Shown here piece by piece: positions 22,607-30,043 of a DNA stretch of 64,000 nucleotides; within the stretch, counting starts at the first letter, position 1; every line of letters begins with the position of its first letter. The stretch spans positions 27,161 to 91,160 of the IMG/VR virus record IMGVR_UViG_3300042465_003568; one strand, written 5' to 3'. The stretch comes from a virus. The position numbers and the translations under genes were made by a program. The notes below the pieces were generated by a model. The model was not told the DNA's origin. It did no database searches and saw only the letters and a list, made by a program, of their open reading frames with translations.

Positions 22607-24061
22607 TTAAACTATGATTCCGTTAACTACTTTACCAGCTACATCGGTAAGTCTATATCTTCTTCCTAAGTGTTTATATGTAAGCGTTTCGTGATCTATT
22701 CCCATCAAGTGTAATATTGTTGCGTGGAAGTCATGAACATCTACAGGATCTTTTATAATATTGTATCCAAATTCATCTGTTTCTCCATAAACAATACCGG
22801 GCTTAATTCCTCCACCTGCCATCCAGATGCTGAAACACTTTGGATGATGATCTCTGCCATAATTTATAGGATCAATTCTTCCTTGACAAAAGTTTGTTCT
22901 TCCAAATTCACCACCCCAGATTACGAGTGTTTCGTCAAGGAGTCCACGTTGCTTCAAGTCTTTTATAAGTGCTGCTGAAGCGCGGTCTACGTCTTCTGCC
23001 TGCATTTTCATATCGTTAACAAGATTGCCATGGGTATCCCATCCTTGGTGATAGAGTTGAACAAAACGAACGCCTGATTCAGTTAACTTTCTTGCTAGCA
23101 AACAATTCGCAGCATATGTTCCAGGAATTAAACAATCTGCTCCATACATTTTAATGACATGGTCAGGTTCTTTATTTAAGTCTGTTAATTCAGGAACTGC
23201 TGTTTGCATACGATAAGACATTTCGTATTGTTGAATTCTGGTATTTATCTCAGGATCTCCAAAATTTTGAAATGCTTCGGTGTTAAACTTTGCTAGTTGA
23301 TCTAGCATATCTCTTCTATTTTGCTTATTGTGTCCTTCTGGATTTTTAAGATATAATACTGGATCTTCGCCGCTGCTAAACACAACTCCTTGGTGCATAC
23401 TATCTAAAAAACCATTGCTCCAAAGTTTTGAATATACACCCTGACCATTGCCGCGTCCACGGGAAAGCAAAACCGTATAAGCAGGAAGATTAGAATTTTC
23501 ACTTCCAAGTCCATAACTCATCCATGCACCCATACTAGGTCTATTGCCTTGTTGTGCACCTGTTTGGAAAAATGTTAGTGCAGGATCGTGGTTAATTGCT
23601 TCTGTATTCATACTTCTGATGATACAGATATCGTCTGCTATTGATCCTATATGTGGAAATAAACTTGATATAGAAGCACCTGATTGTCCGTACTGATTGA
23701 AACCAAATGCAGAGCCTACCAATGGGAACTTATCTTGGTTTGCAGTCATGCCAGTTAACCTTTGCCCATTTCGTATTGAGGCAGGTAGATCTTGACCATG
23801 CATTGTATTCAATAGAGGTTTGTGATCAAAGGTTTCAAGTTGAGACGGTGCTCCATTTTGAAACAAGTATATAACTCGTTTTGCTTTTGGTGCAAATTGT
23901 GCAATACCAAGTGGTAAAGATTTAACTTCTCCACTAGATCCAAACAATTGATCTTTGAATAGCATGGTTCCTAAAGCAGCGCTTCCGATACCTAGACCTG
24001 CCTTTGTTAGAAAATGCCTTCTAGTAATGTTTAGTCTAAACTGTTTTTCTTGGTTTTCCAT
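22607..24061 (-). CDS. Tat-exported DUF1501 (sulfatase/phosphatase superfamily) protein
   Basis: 484 residues, the full length of the family. A twin-arginine signal (ITRRHFLTKAGLGIGSAALG, Arg14-Arg15) is followed by the DUF1501 domain. This has FQNGAPSQLETFDHKP near residue 68, WDTHGN, GGEFGRTNF, GRDHHPKCFSIWMAGGG and the C-terminal DFHATILHLMGID. These Asp/His motifs are the metal sites of the alkaline phosphatase/sulfatase superfamily. The substrate is unknown; the family is abundant in Planctomycetes and Bacteroidota. The copy is intact and has its own terminator and upstream ATATTTATT element. I know of no established phage role. Confidence 0.88.
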   Translation of the reverse strand: MENQEKQFRLNITRRHFLTKAGLGIGSAALGTMLFKDQLFGSSGEVKSLPLGIAQFAPKAKRVIYLFQNGAPSQLETFDHKPLLNTMHGQDLPASIRNGQRLTGMTANQDKFPLVGSAFGFNQYGQSGASISSLFPHIGSIADDICIIRSMNTEAINHDPALTFFQTGAQQGNRPSMGAWMSYGLGSENSNLPAYTVLLSRGRGNGQGVYSKLWSNGFLDSMHQGVVFSSGEDPVLYLKNPEGHNKQNRRDMLDQLAKFNTEAFQNFGDPEINTRIQQYEMSYRMQTAVPELTDLNKEPDHVIKMYGADCLIPGTYAANCLLARKLTESGVRFVQLYHQGWDTHGNLVNDMKMQAEDVDRASAALIKDLKQRGLLDETLVIWGGEFGRTNFCQGRIDPINYGRDHHPKCFSIWMAGGGIKPGIVYGETDEFGYNIIKDPVDVHDFHATILHLMGIDHETLTYKHLGRRYRLTDVAGKVVNGIIV

Positions 24062-24064
24062 ACT

Positions 24065-24073
24065 AATAAATAT
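24065..24073 (-). promoter_or_regulatory. ATATTTATT element upstream of the DUF1501 gene
   Basis: The minus-strand element ends about three bases before the DUF1501 start codon, in a roughly 115-base stretch without genes. It is one of the recurring copies described in the findings. Confidence 0.4.
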
Positions 24074-24176
24074 TTAATTAGATAGTGGAGCTTTGATTGC
24101 CGTGTGTGATTGATAGTTCTAACTTTATTATTCTTGTAATTCTAGGATCAGAATAATTTTGCATGCTTATATTTTA

Positions 24177-24527
24177 TTACAATTCATTTGCATATTTTTT
24201 ACCGTCTTCTGTAAGAGAATAAAGTATATCTCCATTTTCTCCTACTGAAACTTTTGCTAATCCTTTATCTACTAATCCATCTAGTAGCTCTTGAGTGTGT
24301 TTTAATGATGCTTTTTCGTAACACTTTTTTACATCCTCATCTGTTATTAGATAAGTCTCTTTATTTCCTTTTAGATACTCTACATAGCTATCTAGTGCTA
24401 GATTATAAACACCGTTGCACCAGTCGTCTAAAAGCTCTGAATCCATGTTTCCTTCTCCTAATTTAGAAATTTCATAAGAGATATCCATCGCGTATTCTTC
24501 AGGTAAAGTATACTTTTTATTCTGCAT
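24177..24527 (-). CDS. Conserved-looking hypothetical, possible winged-helix C-terminus
   Basis: 116 residues from the ATG giving MQNKKYTLPEEYAMD, chosen because it overlaps the upstream stop by 11 bases; a longer frame is possible. The C-terminal half (LKHTQELLDGLVDKGLAKVSVGENGDILYSLTEDGKKYANEL) has the layout of a small winged helix: helix, recognition helix, then a beta-hairpin wing. A regulatory role is possible. No family is recognised. Confidence 0.55.
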   Translation of the reverse strand: MQNKKYTLPEEYAMDISYEISKLGEGNMDSELLDDWCNGVYNLALDSYVEYLKGNKETYLITDEDVKKCYEKASLKHTQELLDGLVDKGLAKVSVGENGDILYSLTEDGKKYANEL

Positions 24528-24825
24528 ATTCTGGGTGATTTTGTAACCAATCTGATATTGTAAGTCCATAACAAAGATCGAACCATGCCATTTCCGTCTG
24601 AGCTGATTTTAGATTAGTTCTAAGTTTAGTTTTTATGAACTTAGTACCCCACTCTTTCCATTCTTTATTCTGAGCTTCTGTCATGGTCCATTGTTGATAC
24701 CAGTTGTCAGTTCTACCTTCAACATCTTTGTATCTAATATCGTGGCCTGCAAACTCAAACATTTTATCAATAAGAGTTATTGCCATCTGTTCTTTTGTTT
24801 GACGTTTTTTTTCTGGTCTTGTCAT
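24517..24825 (-). CDS. Hypothetical phage protein
   Basis: 102 residues, start ATG giving MTRPEKKRQTKEQMAI. It is helical and Trp-rich (NWYQQWTMTEAQNKEWKEW), with a conserved-looking end MAWFDLCYGLTISDW. Such short Trp-rich proteins recur in Bacteroidota phages near nucleotide genes, but I cannot assign a function. It is part of the compact run of small genes between the modification block and the envelope block. Confidence 0.55.
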   Translation of the reverse strand: MTRPEKKRQTKEQMAITLIDKMFEFAGHDIRYKDVEGRTDNWYQQWTMTEAQNKEWKEWGTKFIKTKLRTNLKSAQTEMAWFDLCYGLTISDWLQNHPEYAE

Positions 24826-24832
24826 GTAACTT

Positions 24833-25102
24833 TTATTTTAGCATGTATAAAATATCTTCAAACTTTTTAGCTGCTATGGAATCTTCTTGTTTTAGATTTT
24901 CTAGAGTTACTTCGTATCTTTCTAGGTCTATTCTTAAAATATTAATAGAGTCAAGTAACTCTGCTTTATAGATATCCCCGCCTCCTTCAAGTCCTATTTC
25001 AGAACAACTGTAATTTTTTATAATCATATTTTGATAACCTACTAGAATTACTAAAATTGCAACTATAGCAAAGTAAACTAGATATCGTAACTTATTTTTC
25101 AT
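24833..25102 (-). CDS. Small single-pass membrane protein with coiled-coil tail
   Basis: 89 residues from the ATG giving MKNKLRYLVYFAI, which lies immediately after the stop of the upstream gene; earlier in-frame ATGs overlap that gene and are unlikely. One membrane helix (YLVYFAIVAILVILVGY) is followed by a Cys-containing linker and a helical tail (SINILRIDLERYEVTLENLKQ). The architecture (inner-membrane anchor plus periplasmic helix) resembles i-spanins, but it is far from the endolysin. Confidence 0.5.
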   Translation of the reverse strand: MKNKLRYLVYFAIVAILVILVGYQNMIIKNYSCSEIGLEGGGDIYKAELLDSINILRIDLERYEVTLENLKQEDSIAAKKFEDILYMLK

Positions 25103-25103
25103 A

Positions 25104-25295
25104 TTAAAATATTTCATCATGTAAATTTTCATCCCATCCGTCGCGACCAGCTTTATTGTGGATATCTTTATCCCAATTAAAGAAATCTTTTCCTTTCTGT
25201 TTTGAAGTTTGCCTTTTGATGTAATCAATACCACCTGATAAAAGCCAAGTAAGAGATGCTGAGATTGCGACGATAAATAAAACTAAGCCTAACAT
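25104..25295 (-). CDS. Small N-terminally anchored membrane protein
   Basis: 63 residues. A membrane helix at 3-22 (GLVLFIVAISASLTWLLSGG) is followed by a polar, Lys/Asp-rich tail (YIKRQTSKQKGKDFFNWDKD). It is followed after one base by another small membrane protein gene, so they may act together. No known family. Confidence 0.5.
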   Translation of the reverse strand: MLGLVLFIVAISASLTWLLSGGIDYIKRQTSKQKGKDFFNWDKDIHNKAGRDGWDENLHDEIF

Positions 25296-25335
25296 ATTAT
25301 ATTTTTTAAATTGGTTACATCGCTAATGCCGCTAA

Positions 25336-25917
25336 TCAATCCCACCAGCCTCTTAAATCTGATCCGTCATAATCTTTATACTCCTTATATTTTTTCCCTT
25401 CTATTATCTGCCATAATTCTTTCCACTCTTTTGCTTCTAGTTGATGTGCTTTACTGAAGATCATTTTGTTATGTAACTTCTGTTCTTCTGTCTCTTCATC
25501 GACTAACATATAATTTCCATTATCAGTCTTTTCAAAACCAAAATCTGATAGGTACAATTCTCCAAACTCTTTTTCAATCCTCTCTAGATAGCTGTCTTGT
25601 ATCTTATTTTCCAATAACTCTATAGCCCTTCTCATTTTAGCTAGCTTCTTGTTTAGACTCGTAGATTCTTCATTTCCACCTACTATCATTCCAGCTTCTT
25701 GAATCTCAAGAGATTTTTTTAACACTTCTAAAGTAAACCGATAATCCCACCAGCGGTGAGACCACAATTCACGGCGAAAACTCCAAACGTTCCTAATGAA
25801 CCCAGGGAGTCCGTATCGTACGGCATCATAAGCCTTATAAATAGGGCTTTCATGCCATCTTAATTTCCTCAAACTCTTGAAAAAAGAATCTTCTGCGATA
25901 ATATTCATAACCTCCAT
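25336..25917 (-). CDS. Phage protein of unknown function, Trp/Arg-rich
   Basis: 193 residues. The N-terminal half is rich in Trp and Arg (KLRWHESPIYKAYDAVRYG, then FIRNVWSFRRELWSHRWWDYRFTLEVLK). This pattern recurs in a widespread but uncharacterised phage family. The C-terminal half is Lys/Glu helical with a final WKELWQIIEGKK. An unusually clear Shine-Dalgarno GGAGG precedes the internal ATG at codon 4, so initiation may be there. A TATATTTG element lies a few bases further upstream. Confidence 0.6.
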   Translation of the reverse strand: MEVMNIIAEDSFFKSLRKLRWHESPIYKAYDAVRYGLPGFIRNVWSFRRELWSHRWWDYRFTLEVLKKSLEIQEAGMIVGGNEESTSLNKKLAKMRRAIELLENKIQDSYLERIEKEFGELYLSDFGFEKTDNGNYMLVDEETEEQKLHNKMIFSKAHQLEAKEWKELWQIIEGKKYKEYKDYDGSDLRGWWD

Positions 25918-25923
25918 TTATAA

Positions 25924-25931
25924 CAAATATA
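25924..25931 (-). promoter_or_regulatory. Perfect TATATTTG (-7-like) element
   Basis: It matches the Bacteroidota -7 consensus TAnnTTTG and lies 7 bases upstream of the longest start of the Trp/Arg-rich gene, with a GGAGG sequence between it and the internal ATG. Confidence 0.45.
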
Positions 25932-25969
25932 TGAAAAAAATAAAAAAGAATAAAAACTATGTCTATAGT

Positions 25970-26488
25970 TTAATAAAAATTTTCAGATGCTAATACTTTA
26001 GACATTTTCATGCTATTTGCAAATCTGCCATTTTTTAGCTGTACACAATGAGCATATAGATCCATCACGGTTCCATCAAAATCTTCCATCATATTTTCAA
26101 GATCTTCCTTAGGCATGCCGAATTCCTTACAAAAGTCTTTTTTCATATTCTTTGTAGTCTCTGCTTCATCTTTTAGGAAGTCTTCATGAAGCTTTTTGTA
26201 TCTGGCTCTAAATAAGCTAATCTTATCTAGCTTATCATCATAGTGCTTCATGTCTTTTATAGCATCTTCAAGAAGATAGTTCTCGTGTTCTGCTTGATAG
26301 TAGTAGTCTGAGGGTTCATAATCGCCATTAGCTATTTTATCATGTAAACTACTTTTATCTGGTAAGATCTGCCTTTGTTGATAGCGTCTCCACCAAATAA
26401 ATTGATTGTAGTTTTTTTTCTGTAGCTTAGAGAGTTTTACCTCTAAGACTTCTCTTGACATTTTTGTTGGAAAAATCATAACCTTCAT
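25970..26488 (-). CDS. Hypothetical helical protein
   Basis: 172 residues, mostly charged helix (KLSKLQKKNYNQFIWWRRYQQRQ, then EDAIKDMKHYDDKLDKISLFRARYKKLHEDFLKDEAETTKNMKKDF), with a small C-terminal segment MDLYAHCVQLKNGRF. Its 5' end overlaps the 3' end of the upstream gene by 62 bases, which is long for this genome; an internal ATG may be the true start. No family is recognised. Confidence 0.55.
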   Translation of the reverse strand: MKVMIFPTKMSREVLEVKLSKLQKKNYNQFIWWRRYQQRQILPDKSSLHDKIANGDYEPSDYYYQAEHENYLLEDAIKDMKHYDDKLDKISLFRARYKKLHEDFLKDEAETTKNMKKDFCKEFGMPKEDLENMMEDFDGTVMDLYAHCVQLKNGRFANSMKMSKVLASENFY

Positions 26489-26678
26489 TTATTTTTTTAC
26501 AATAATCTTTAGCAAATTTAATCTTCCATTCTCCTGTATGCCCGTCTTCATCTAGAGTGTACATAATAGCTTTTATTAGCTGCTGCTCTTCTTCCATTTT
26601 AAACCACTCTTTCATCTCTGCTAGATCTGATATTTTGCCATCAGAAAGCAGGTTGTATATTTTGTCTACTACTGTCAT
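26427..26678 (-). CDS. Small acidic hypothetical protein
   Basis: 83 residues: a helical start (VVDKIYNLLSDGKISDLAEMKEWF) and a HTGEWKIKFAKDYCKK segment. The 3' end reads 62 bases into the next gene in another frame. It follows the thymidylate-synthase-fold gene in the other direction by five bases, so it is likely cotranscribed with the nucleotide genes. No function can be assigned. Confidence 0.5.
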   Translation of the reverse strand: MTVVDKIYNLLSDGKISDLAEMKEWFKMEEEQQLIKAIMYTLDEDGHTGEWKIKFAKDYCKKINEGYDFSNKNVKRSLRGKTL

Positions 26679-26683
26679 AGATA

Positions 26684-27331
26684 TTAATTAAACATGTCGT
26701 AATGTCTTGGATAGATATGTAAGTTTGTTATAAAGAAATGCATTTGACCTACAGGATATCCGGTTCTGTAAGATACGTGTTCCATAAGTTTAGCAAATGT
26801 GTATTGATCATTACAGAAGCCAAAGACAAGATCGATAGATCTAGCAAATATAGTTAATTCTAGCTTACCGTCTTTAATATAAAAATTAAGTACATCATTA
26901 CACGGTGTATCATATTTGTATCTGTCTAACTCATGCAAAATGTAGTGAACTATAATAGCTCGTCTAGTTTCTTTATTTAGCTTTAGATCATTGACAACGC
27001 GATTAAGTTGATCGTTGTAATTCCAAAAGTATCCATAATTAGAATTAACTTCTGTAGTACCTGGTACCATCATTTGATTCCAGATCTTGGCACGTTCACC
27101 TATTTCTTTTGCATCACGATCTCCTTTACGATACCATTCCCATTCGTATTCTGCATAGTCTTGATTAAACTTACGCTTTGGTGAAGTAATTACTTTTTGT
27201 GTAGGATCTTGTATAGTGAATGATGAATTAAATATTGCTTTGGTACCTGCAAAGTCTTCACCTTTGTCAATGATGTAGTGAAACAGATTCTCGAATGCAC
27301 TGGTTGGTGTAATGTATTTTTTAGTCTCCAT
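26684..27331 (-). CDS. Thymidylate synthase-fold enzyme with dCMP hydroxymethylase signature
   Basis: 215 residues, TS superfamily. Motifs in order: KIWNQM then EVNSNYG (residues 83-100), RRAIIV (123-128), catalytic Cys144 in TPCND, RSIDLVFGFCND (165-175), and LHIYPRHY (204-211). In thymidylate synthase the position after the Gly-rich turn is Asn, which reads the uracil ring. Here it is Asp175, as in T4 gp42, whose GFRND motif aligns directly. This predicts dCMP as substrate and hydroxymethylation instead of methylation, so 5-hydroxymethyl-dCMP. It is shorter than gp42 (246) at the C-terminus. It overlaps the dCMP deaminase gene by 11 bases. Confidence 0.72.
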   Translation of the reverse strand: METKKYITPTSAFENLFHYIIDKGEDFAGTKAIFNSSFTIQDPTQKVITSPKRKFNQDYAEYEWEWYRKGDRDAKEIGERAKIWNQMMVPGTTEVNSNYGYFWNYNDQLNRVVNDLKLNKETRRAIIVHYILHELDRYKYDTPCNDVLNFYIKDGKLELTIFARSIDLVFGFCNDQYTFAKLMEHVSYRTGYPVGQMHFFITNLHIYPRHYDMFN

Positions 27332-27722
27332 ATTGTTCTACTTCTATAAACTGTTTAAGAAAGTTAACGCCTTCTAAATTACGATACTGATTCAAATATA
27401 CAACTCTTTTTATTCCTGATTGCAAAATAACTTTGGAGCAGTCTAAACAAGGACTAAGTGTTAAGTACAAAGTGGAACCATCTACAGAGTTGCCTGTCTT
27501 GGCTGCTTTAATAATTACATTTATTTCAGCATGGATAACATGAGGTAGAGTGACATTATCTCTCTCGCAACAATTGTCCATACCAGAAGGAGTCCCATTA
27601 TATCCAAAACTTATCAAGTTGCCGTCTTTAACTAAAACTGCGCCTACCTTAGATCGAACGCAGTGTGACAGAGTAGATGTTTCTTTTGCTATGTTTATAA
27701 ATACTTTGTCTAGTTTATTCAT
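27321..27722 (-). CDS. dCMP deaminase
   Basis: 133 residues from the ATG giving MNKLDKVFINIAKE, which lies one base after the dUTPase stop; the longer frame reads back into that gene. The zinc site is complete: HAEIN (His and catalytic Glu) and PCLDC (two Cys). CVRSKVGAVLVKDG and a GYNGTPSGM loop are typical of deoxycytidylate deaminase. The reaction turns dCMP into dUMP. With the dUTPase it feeds dUMP to a TS-type enzyme. Having it next to an enzyme that seems to need dCMP is a point of tension. Confidence 0.9.
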   Translation of the reverse strand: MNKLDKVFINIAKETSTLSHCVRSKVGAVLVKDGNLISFGYNGTPSGMDNCCERDNVTLPHVIHAEINVIIKAAKTGNSVDGSTLYLTLSPCLDCSKVILQSGIKRVVYLNQYRNLEGVNFLKQFIEVEQYGD

Positions 27723-27723
27723 A

Positions 27724-28152
27724 TTATAATCCAGTTGAACCGAACCCTCCTGAACCTCTTTCTGTATTTCTAGATTGTAATTCTTCAACTTCCTCTACAT
27801 CAAAATAAGCAACAGGAATTAATACAAACTGAACTAATTTTTGTCCTGTGGCAATTATTTGAGGCATATCTGAAGTATTAATCATGTGTAAATGAACTTC
27901 TCCTTCATAATCTTCATCAACAACACAAGCGCCAACAGAGAGACCTTGTTTTACTGCTACTCCTGATTTATTAAATGCAATCAATGCATAACCTCTAGGA
28001 ACTTGAACTTTAATTCCTGATGGAATTAATACTGACTCTCCTGGTTTTAGTGACACTGTTTCAAAATCTTCTGGCACATAGAAGTCTATTCCTGCTGATG
28101 AAGATGTTCCTCTATTTGGTGTTTTTACGTTTCGTAACTTTTGTAGTTTCAT
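27724..28152 (-). CDS. dut: dUTP diphosphatase (trimeric dUTPase)
   Basis: 142 residues from the ATG giving MKLQKLRNVKTPNRG. All five motifs are present: SAGIDFY, NKSGVAVKQG, VVDEDYEGEV, the GQKLVQFVL region and the C-terminal RNTERGSGGFGSTG arm. The enzyme hydrolyses dUTP to dUMP and pyrophosphate, keeping uracil out of DNA. The start overlaps the upstream DUF6378-like gene by 41 bases, suggesting translational coupling. It forms one transcription unit with dCMP deaminase. Confidence 0.93.
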   Translation of the reverse strand: MKLQKLRNVKTPNRGTSSSAGIDFYVPEDFETVSLKPGESVLIPSGIKVQVPRGYALIAFNKSGVAVKQGLSVGACVVDEDYEGEVHLHMINTSDMPQIIATGQKLVQFVLIPVAYFDVEEVEELQSRNTERGSGGFGSTGL

Positions 28153-28417
28153 TTTGTAAATCATTTTGGTAATCATTTAGTGAAGCCATATATGCAACAC
28201 AATCTAGGAGATTGTCCTGTTTATGGTTATAAGCCTGTCTCGACAACTTAAGTGCAATCATACAGTTGTACATATCAACTGCAGTTAACTCTTTACGGCT
28301 TAATAACGATGCAATCTTGGCAGCTTCTTGCATACCGTCTTGCATTGGCCCATATTGACGGGCCTTTTCTTCAGATCTCTTGTAGATGATCTCGTTTGCT
28401 TGTTCAAGTATATTCAT
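28112..28417 (-). CDS. DUF6378-like small phage protein
   Basis: 101 residues. The pattern EKARQYGPMQDGMQEAAKIASLL, then AVDMYNCMIALKLSRQAYNHKQDNLLDCVAYMASL is that of the phage DUF6378 helical family, often found beside nucleotide enzymes and related in layout to all-alpha pyrophosphohydrolases. The function is not established. A TATATTTATCC element lies three bases before the start codon. Its 3' end overlaps the dUTPase start. Confidence 0.65.
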   Translation of the reverse strand: MNILEQANEIIYKRSEEKARQYGPMQDGMQEAAKIASLLSRKELTAVDMYNCMIALKLSRQAYNHKQDNLLDCVAYMASLNDYQNDLQNETTKVTKRKNTK

Positions 28418-28420
28418 AGG

Positions 28421-28429
28421 ATAAATATA
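28421..28429 (-). promoter_or_regulatory. TATATTTAT element directly before the dUTPase operon
   Basis: A minus-strand element preceded by a T-rich run and ending three bases before the start codon of the DUF6378-like gene. It is one of the recurring copies described in the findings. Confidence 0.4.
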
Positions 28430-28453
28430 AAAAATAATATCGAAATGGTAAAA

Positions 28454-29341
28454 CTAAAGTCCTAAGTACCTAGTAATATCAGATTTATCGCCCCACTCTC
28501 TTTGAGAATCAACATCACTTGCTTTAATTGTAGGCTTGGGCATATTTCTAGCCACATTCCAGAACCAATCTCCTAAGTGGCCGTATTTTTTCATGAGTTC
28601 CCAACCTTTAGCGTCATAAGTTTGTATGCAATCAAATGGCGGAATTATTCTAGACTCTTTTAAAAATGCTCTATCATGAGTATAAAACTTAGCTCTGCCT
28701 AATTCACCAGGTTGTACATTTCTTGCAACTGCTACTGCATTAAACTTTGTGTTAGGTAAAGCAATCTGAAGTGTTCTAGATAGCACTCCTGTGGAAAATA
28801 CTGACCACATATTTGGAATTCTTTTATCTTTAAATGCTTCATGAAATATTCTAACTCCTCCGGCTACAACTTGCTCATGCTTAAGGCCGAATGGTAGATA
28901 TTTTGCGCCAATCTTTTCTGCAAAGTTTTTTGCCCAGGCATTAATAGTCGGCATAGCAGGAGTCTTTAAAAATATTGGCGTTGCCCCATCTTCAATAACT
29001 CTTAACTGATGTTCAGATGCTTCTTTAGACGCGGGCATAAATAGTATAAGCTTCTTGTTATATTTTTTTGCAAGATACGTAAGTGAATAAGGAGCATATC
29101 CTGTTCTTGGTGCTACGTAAACTAAAGTGTCTTCTTTTACTTGGCTGATCATGAAGTCTCCCATCTTGGCTTTACTACCATATTGAAATTCTCCATCATC
29201 GACTATTGTAAAACCTTCTGCTTGTTTTAGCATGAATTCAAAATCAGGCTTATAGTCTTTTGTCATTTCTAGATAGTAGTTTAGATCTCTACCACCTGAC
29301 ATGTCTAAGTTCGATTGATCTGTCGCTTTGTTTAAAAACAT
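28454..29341 (-). CDS. PLP-dependent fold type II (cysteine synthase-like) protein
   Basis: 295 residues. The core resembles the tryptophan synthase beta/cysteine synthase fold: YGSKAKMGDF with candidate PLP lysines 57 and 59, APRTGYAPYSLTYLAKKY, LILFMPASKEASEHQLRVIEDGA (the usual substrate-domain helix), and STGVLSRTLQIAL where the phosphate-binding Gly/Ser loop should lie. It belongs to a phage clade that I cannot tie to a known reaction. Because it lies between nucleotide genes and a putative DNA transferase, it may make or use an amino acid for base hypermodification; this is inference. Confidence 0.6.
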   Translation of the reverse strand: MFLNKATDQSNLDMSGGRDLNYYLEMTKDYKPDFEFMLKQAEGFTIVDDGEFQYGSKAKMGDFMISQVKEDTLVYVAPRTGYAPYSLTYLAKKYNKKLILFMPASKEASEHQLRVIEDGATPIFLKTPAMPTINAWAKNFAEKIGAKYLPFGLKHEQVVAGGVRIFHEAFKDKRIPNMWSVFSTGVLSRTLQIALPNTKFNAVAVARNVQPGELGRAKFYTHDRAFLKESRIIPPFDCIQTYDAKGWELMKKYGHLGDWFWNVARNMPKPTIKASDVDSQREWGDKSDITRYLGL

Positions 29342-29349
29342 CAGTTTTT

Positions 29350-30033
29350 TTATTTATTTTTTTCTTCTTTTTGAAGTTCTTTGCTTAATTCAATAATAGG
29401 CACAGGAGTTCCTACAGGATATGGAAAACTATCTTTAGCCGCAGTAATAGATTTCATTCCAGATGTAACAGGAACAGCTTTACGAAGTGGAACTGCTGCT
29501 TCATTAAGTGGTCCGTATACTCTTGCTAATATAATACCTGTAGATGTTGTATCAAAGATAATACCTGGCATAGCAAACATATTACTTTCGCTTGTGCTTG
29601 GATGATCAAGATTTACAATAAATGCACGATTTACTGGTGGTAATAATTCCCACTCCTTAGATGCTGGATTAAATTGAGGTACTGTAGTTGCTGAATCATA
29701 GTACCAAAATAAAGACCAGACAGTAGTGTCAGTTCCGTCAGGAGTTTGGAAGTTTTCGTTTACATTAAACTTTCCGTAAGTTCCGCTAATACCTTCCATT
29801 GCTAAATTAGAAATAGATGGTCCTGTTAATACAGGGCATATTGCGCATCCTTCATCATATTCTACTCCTTGAACAACAATCTTTTTTCCGGTAGGAATTG
29901 CGGCTGATGCACCACAGAAAGCAAAAGATCCTTGGTGAATCTTTACAGCTTTATCAGATTTAATATCTTCATTTGTCTTACAACTAACTAATACTGTTAG
30001 TAGACTAACTACTATGAGTGCGATTTTTTTCAT
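29350..30033 (-). CDS. Lipoprotein of unknown function
   Basis: 227 residues with a lipoprotein signal (MKKIALIVVSLLTVLVSC, Cys18). The mature part has a Cys-x12-containing segment FAFCGASAAIPTGKKIVVQGVEYDEGCAICP reminiscent of a small disulfide or metal-bound loop, then a compact beta-rich domain with a WSLFWYYDS strand. No family is recognised. An outer-membrane lipoprotein is out of place between a PLP enzyme and the putative DNA-modification gene. It could be an immunity or exclusion factor, but nothing in the sequence proves it. Confidence 0.65.
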   Translation of the reverse strand: MKKIALIVVSLLTVLVSCKTNEDIKSDKAVKIHQGSFAFCGASAAIPTGKKIVVQGVEYDEGCAICPVLTGPSISNLAMEGISGTYGKFNVNENFQTPDGTDTTVWSLFWYYDSATTVPQFNPASKEWELLPPVNRAFIVNLDHPSTSESNMFAMPGIIFDTTSTGIILARVYGPLNEAAVPLRKAVPVTSGMKSITAAKDSFPYPVGTPVPIIELSKELQKEEKNK

Positions 30034-30043
30034 TTTTTTTGTT

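Noticed and set aside
11191-24061. Host chromosome contamination
   Set aside because: The block contains the phage endolysin and holin-like genes, follows the phage strand bias and uses the same terminators and ATATTTATT elements as the core genes, so a simple misjoin seems unlikely, although read coverage cannot be checked here.
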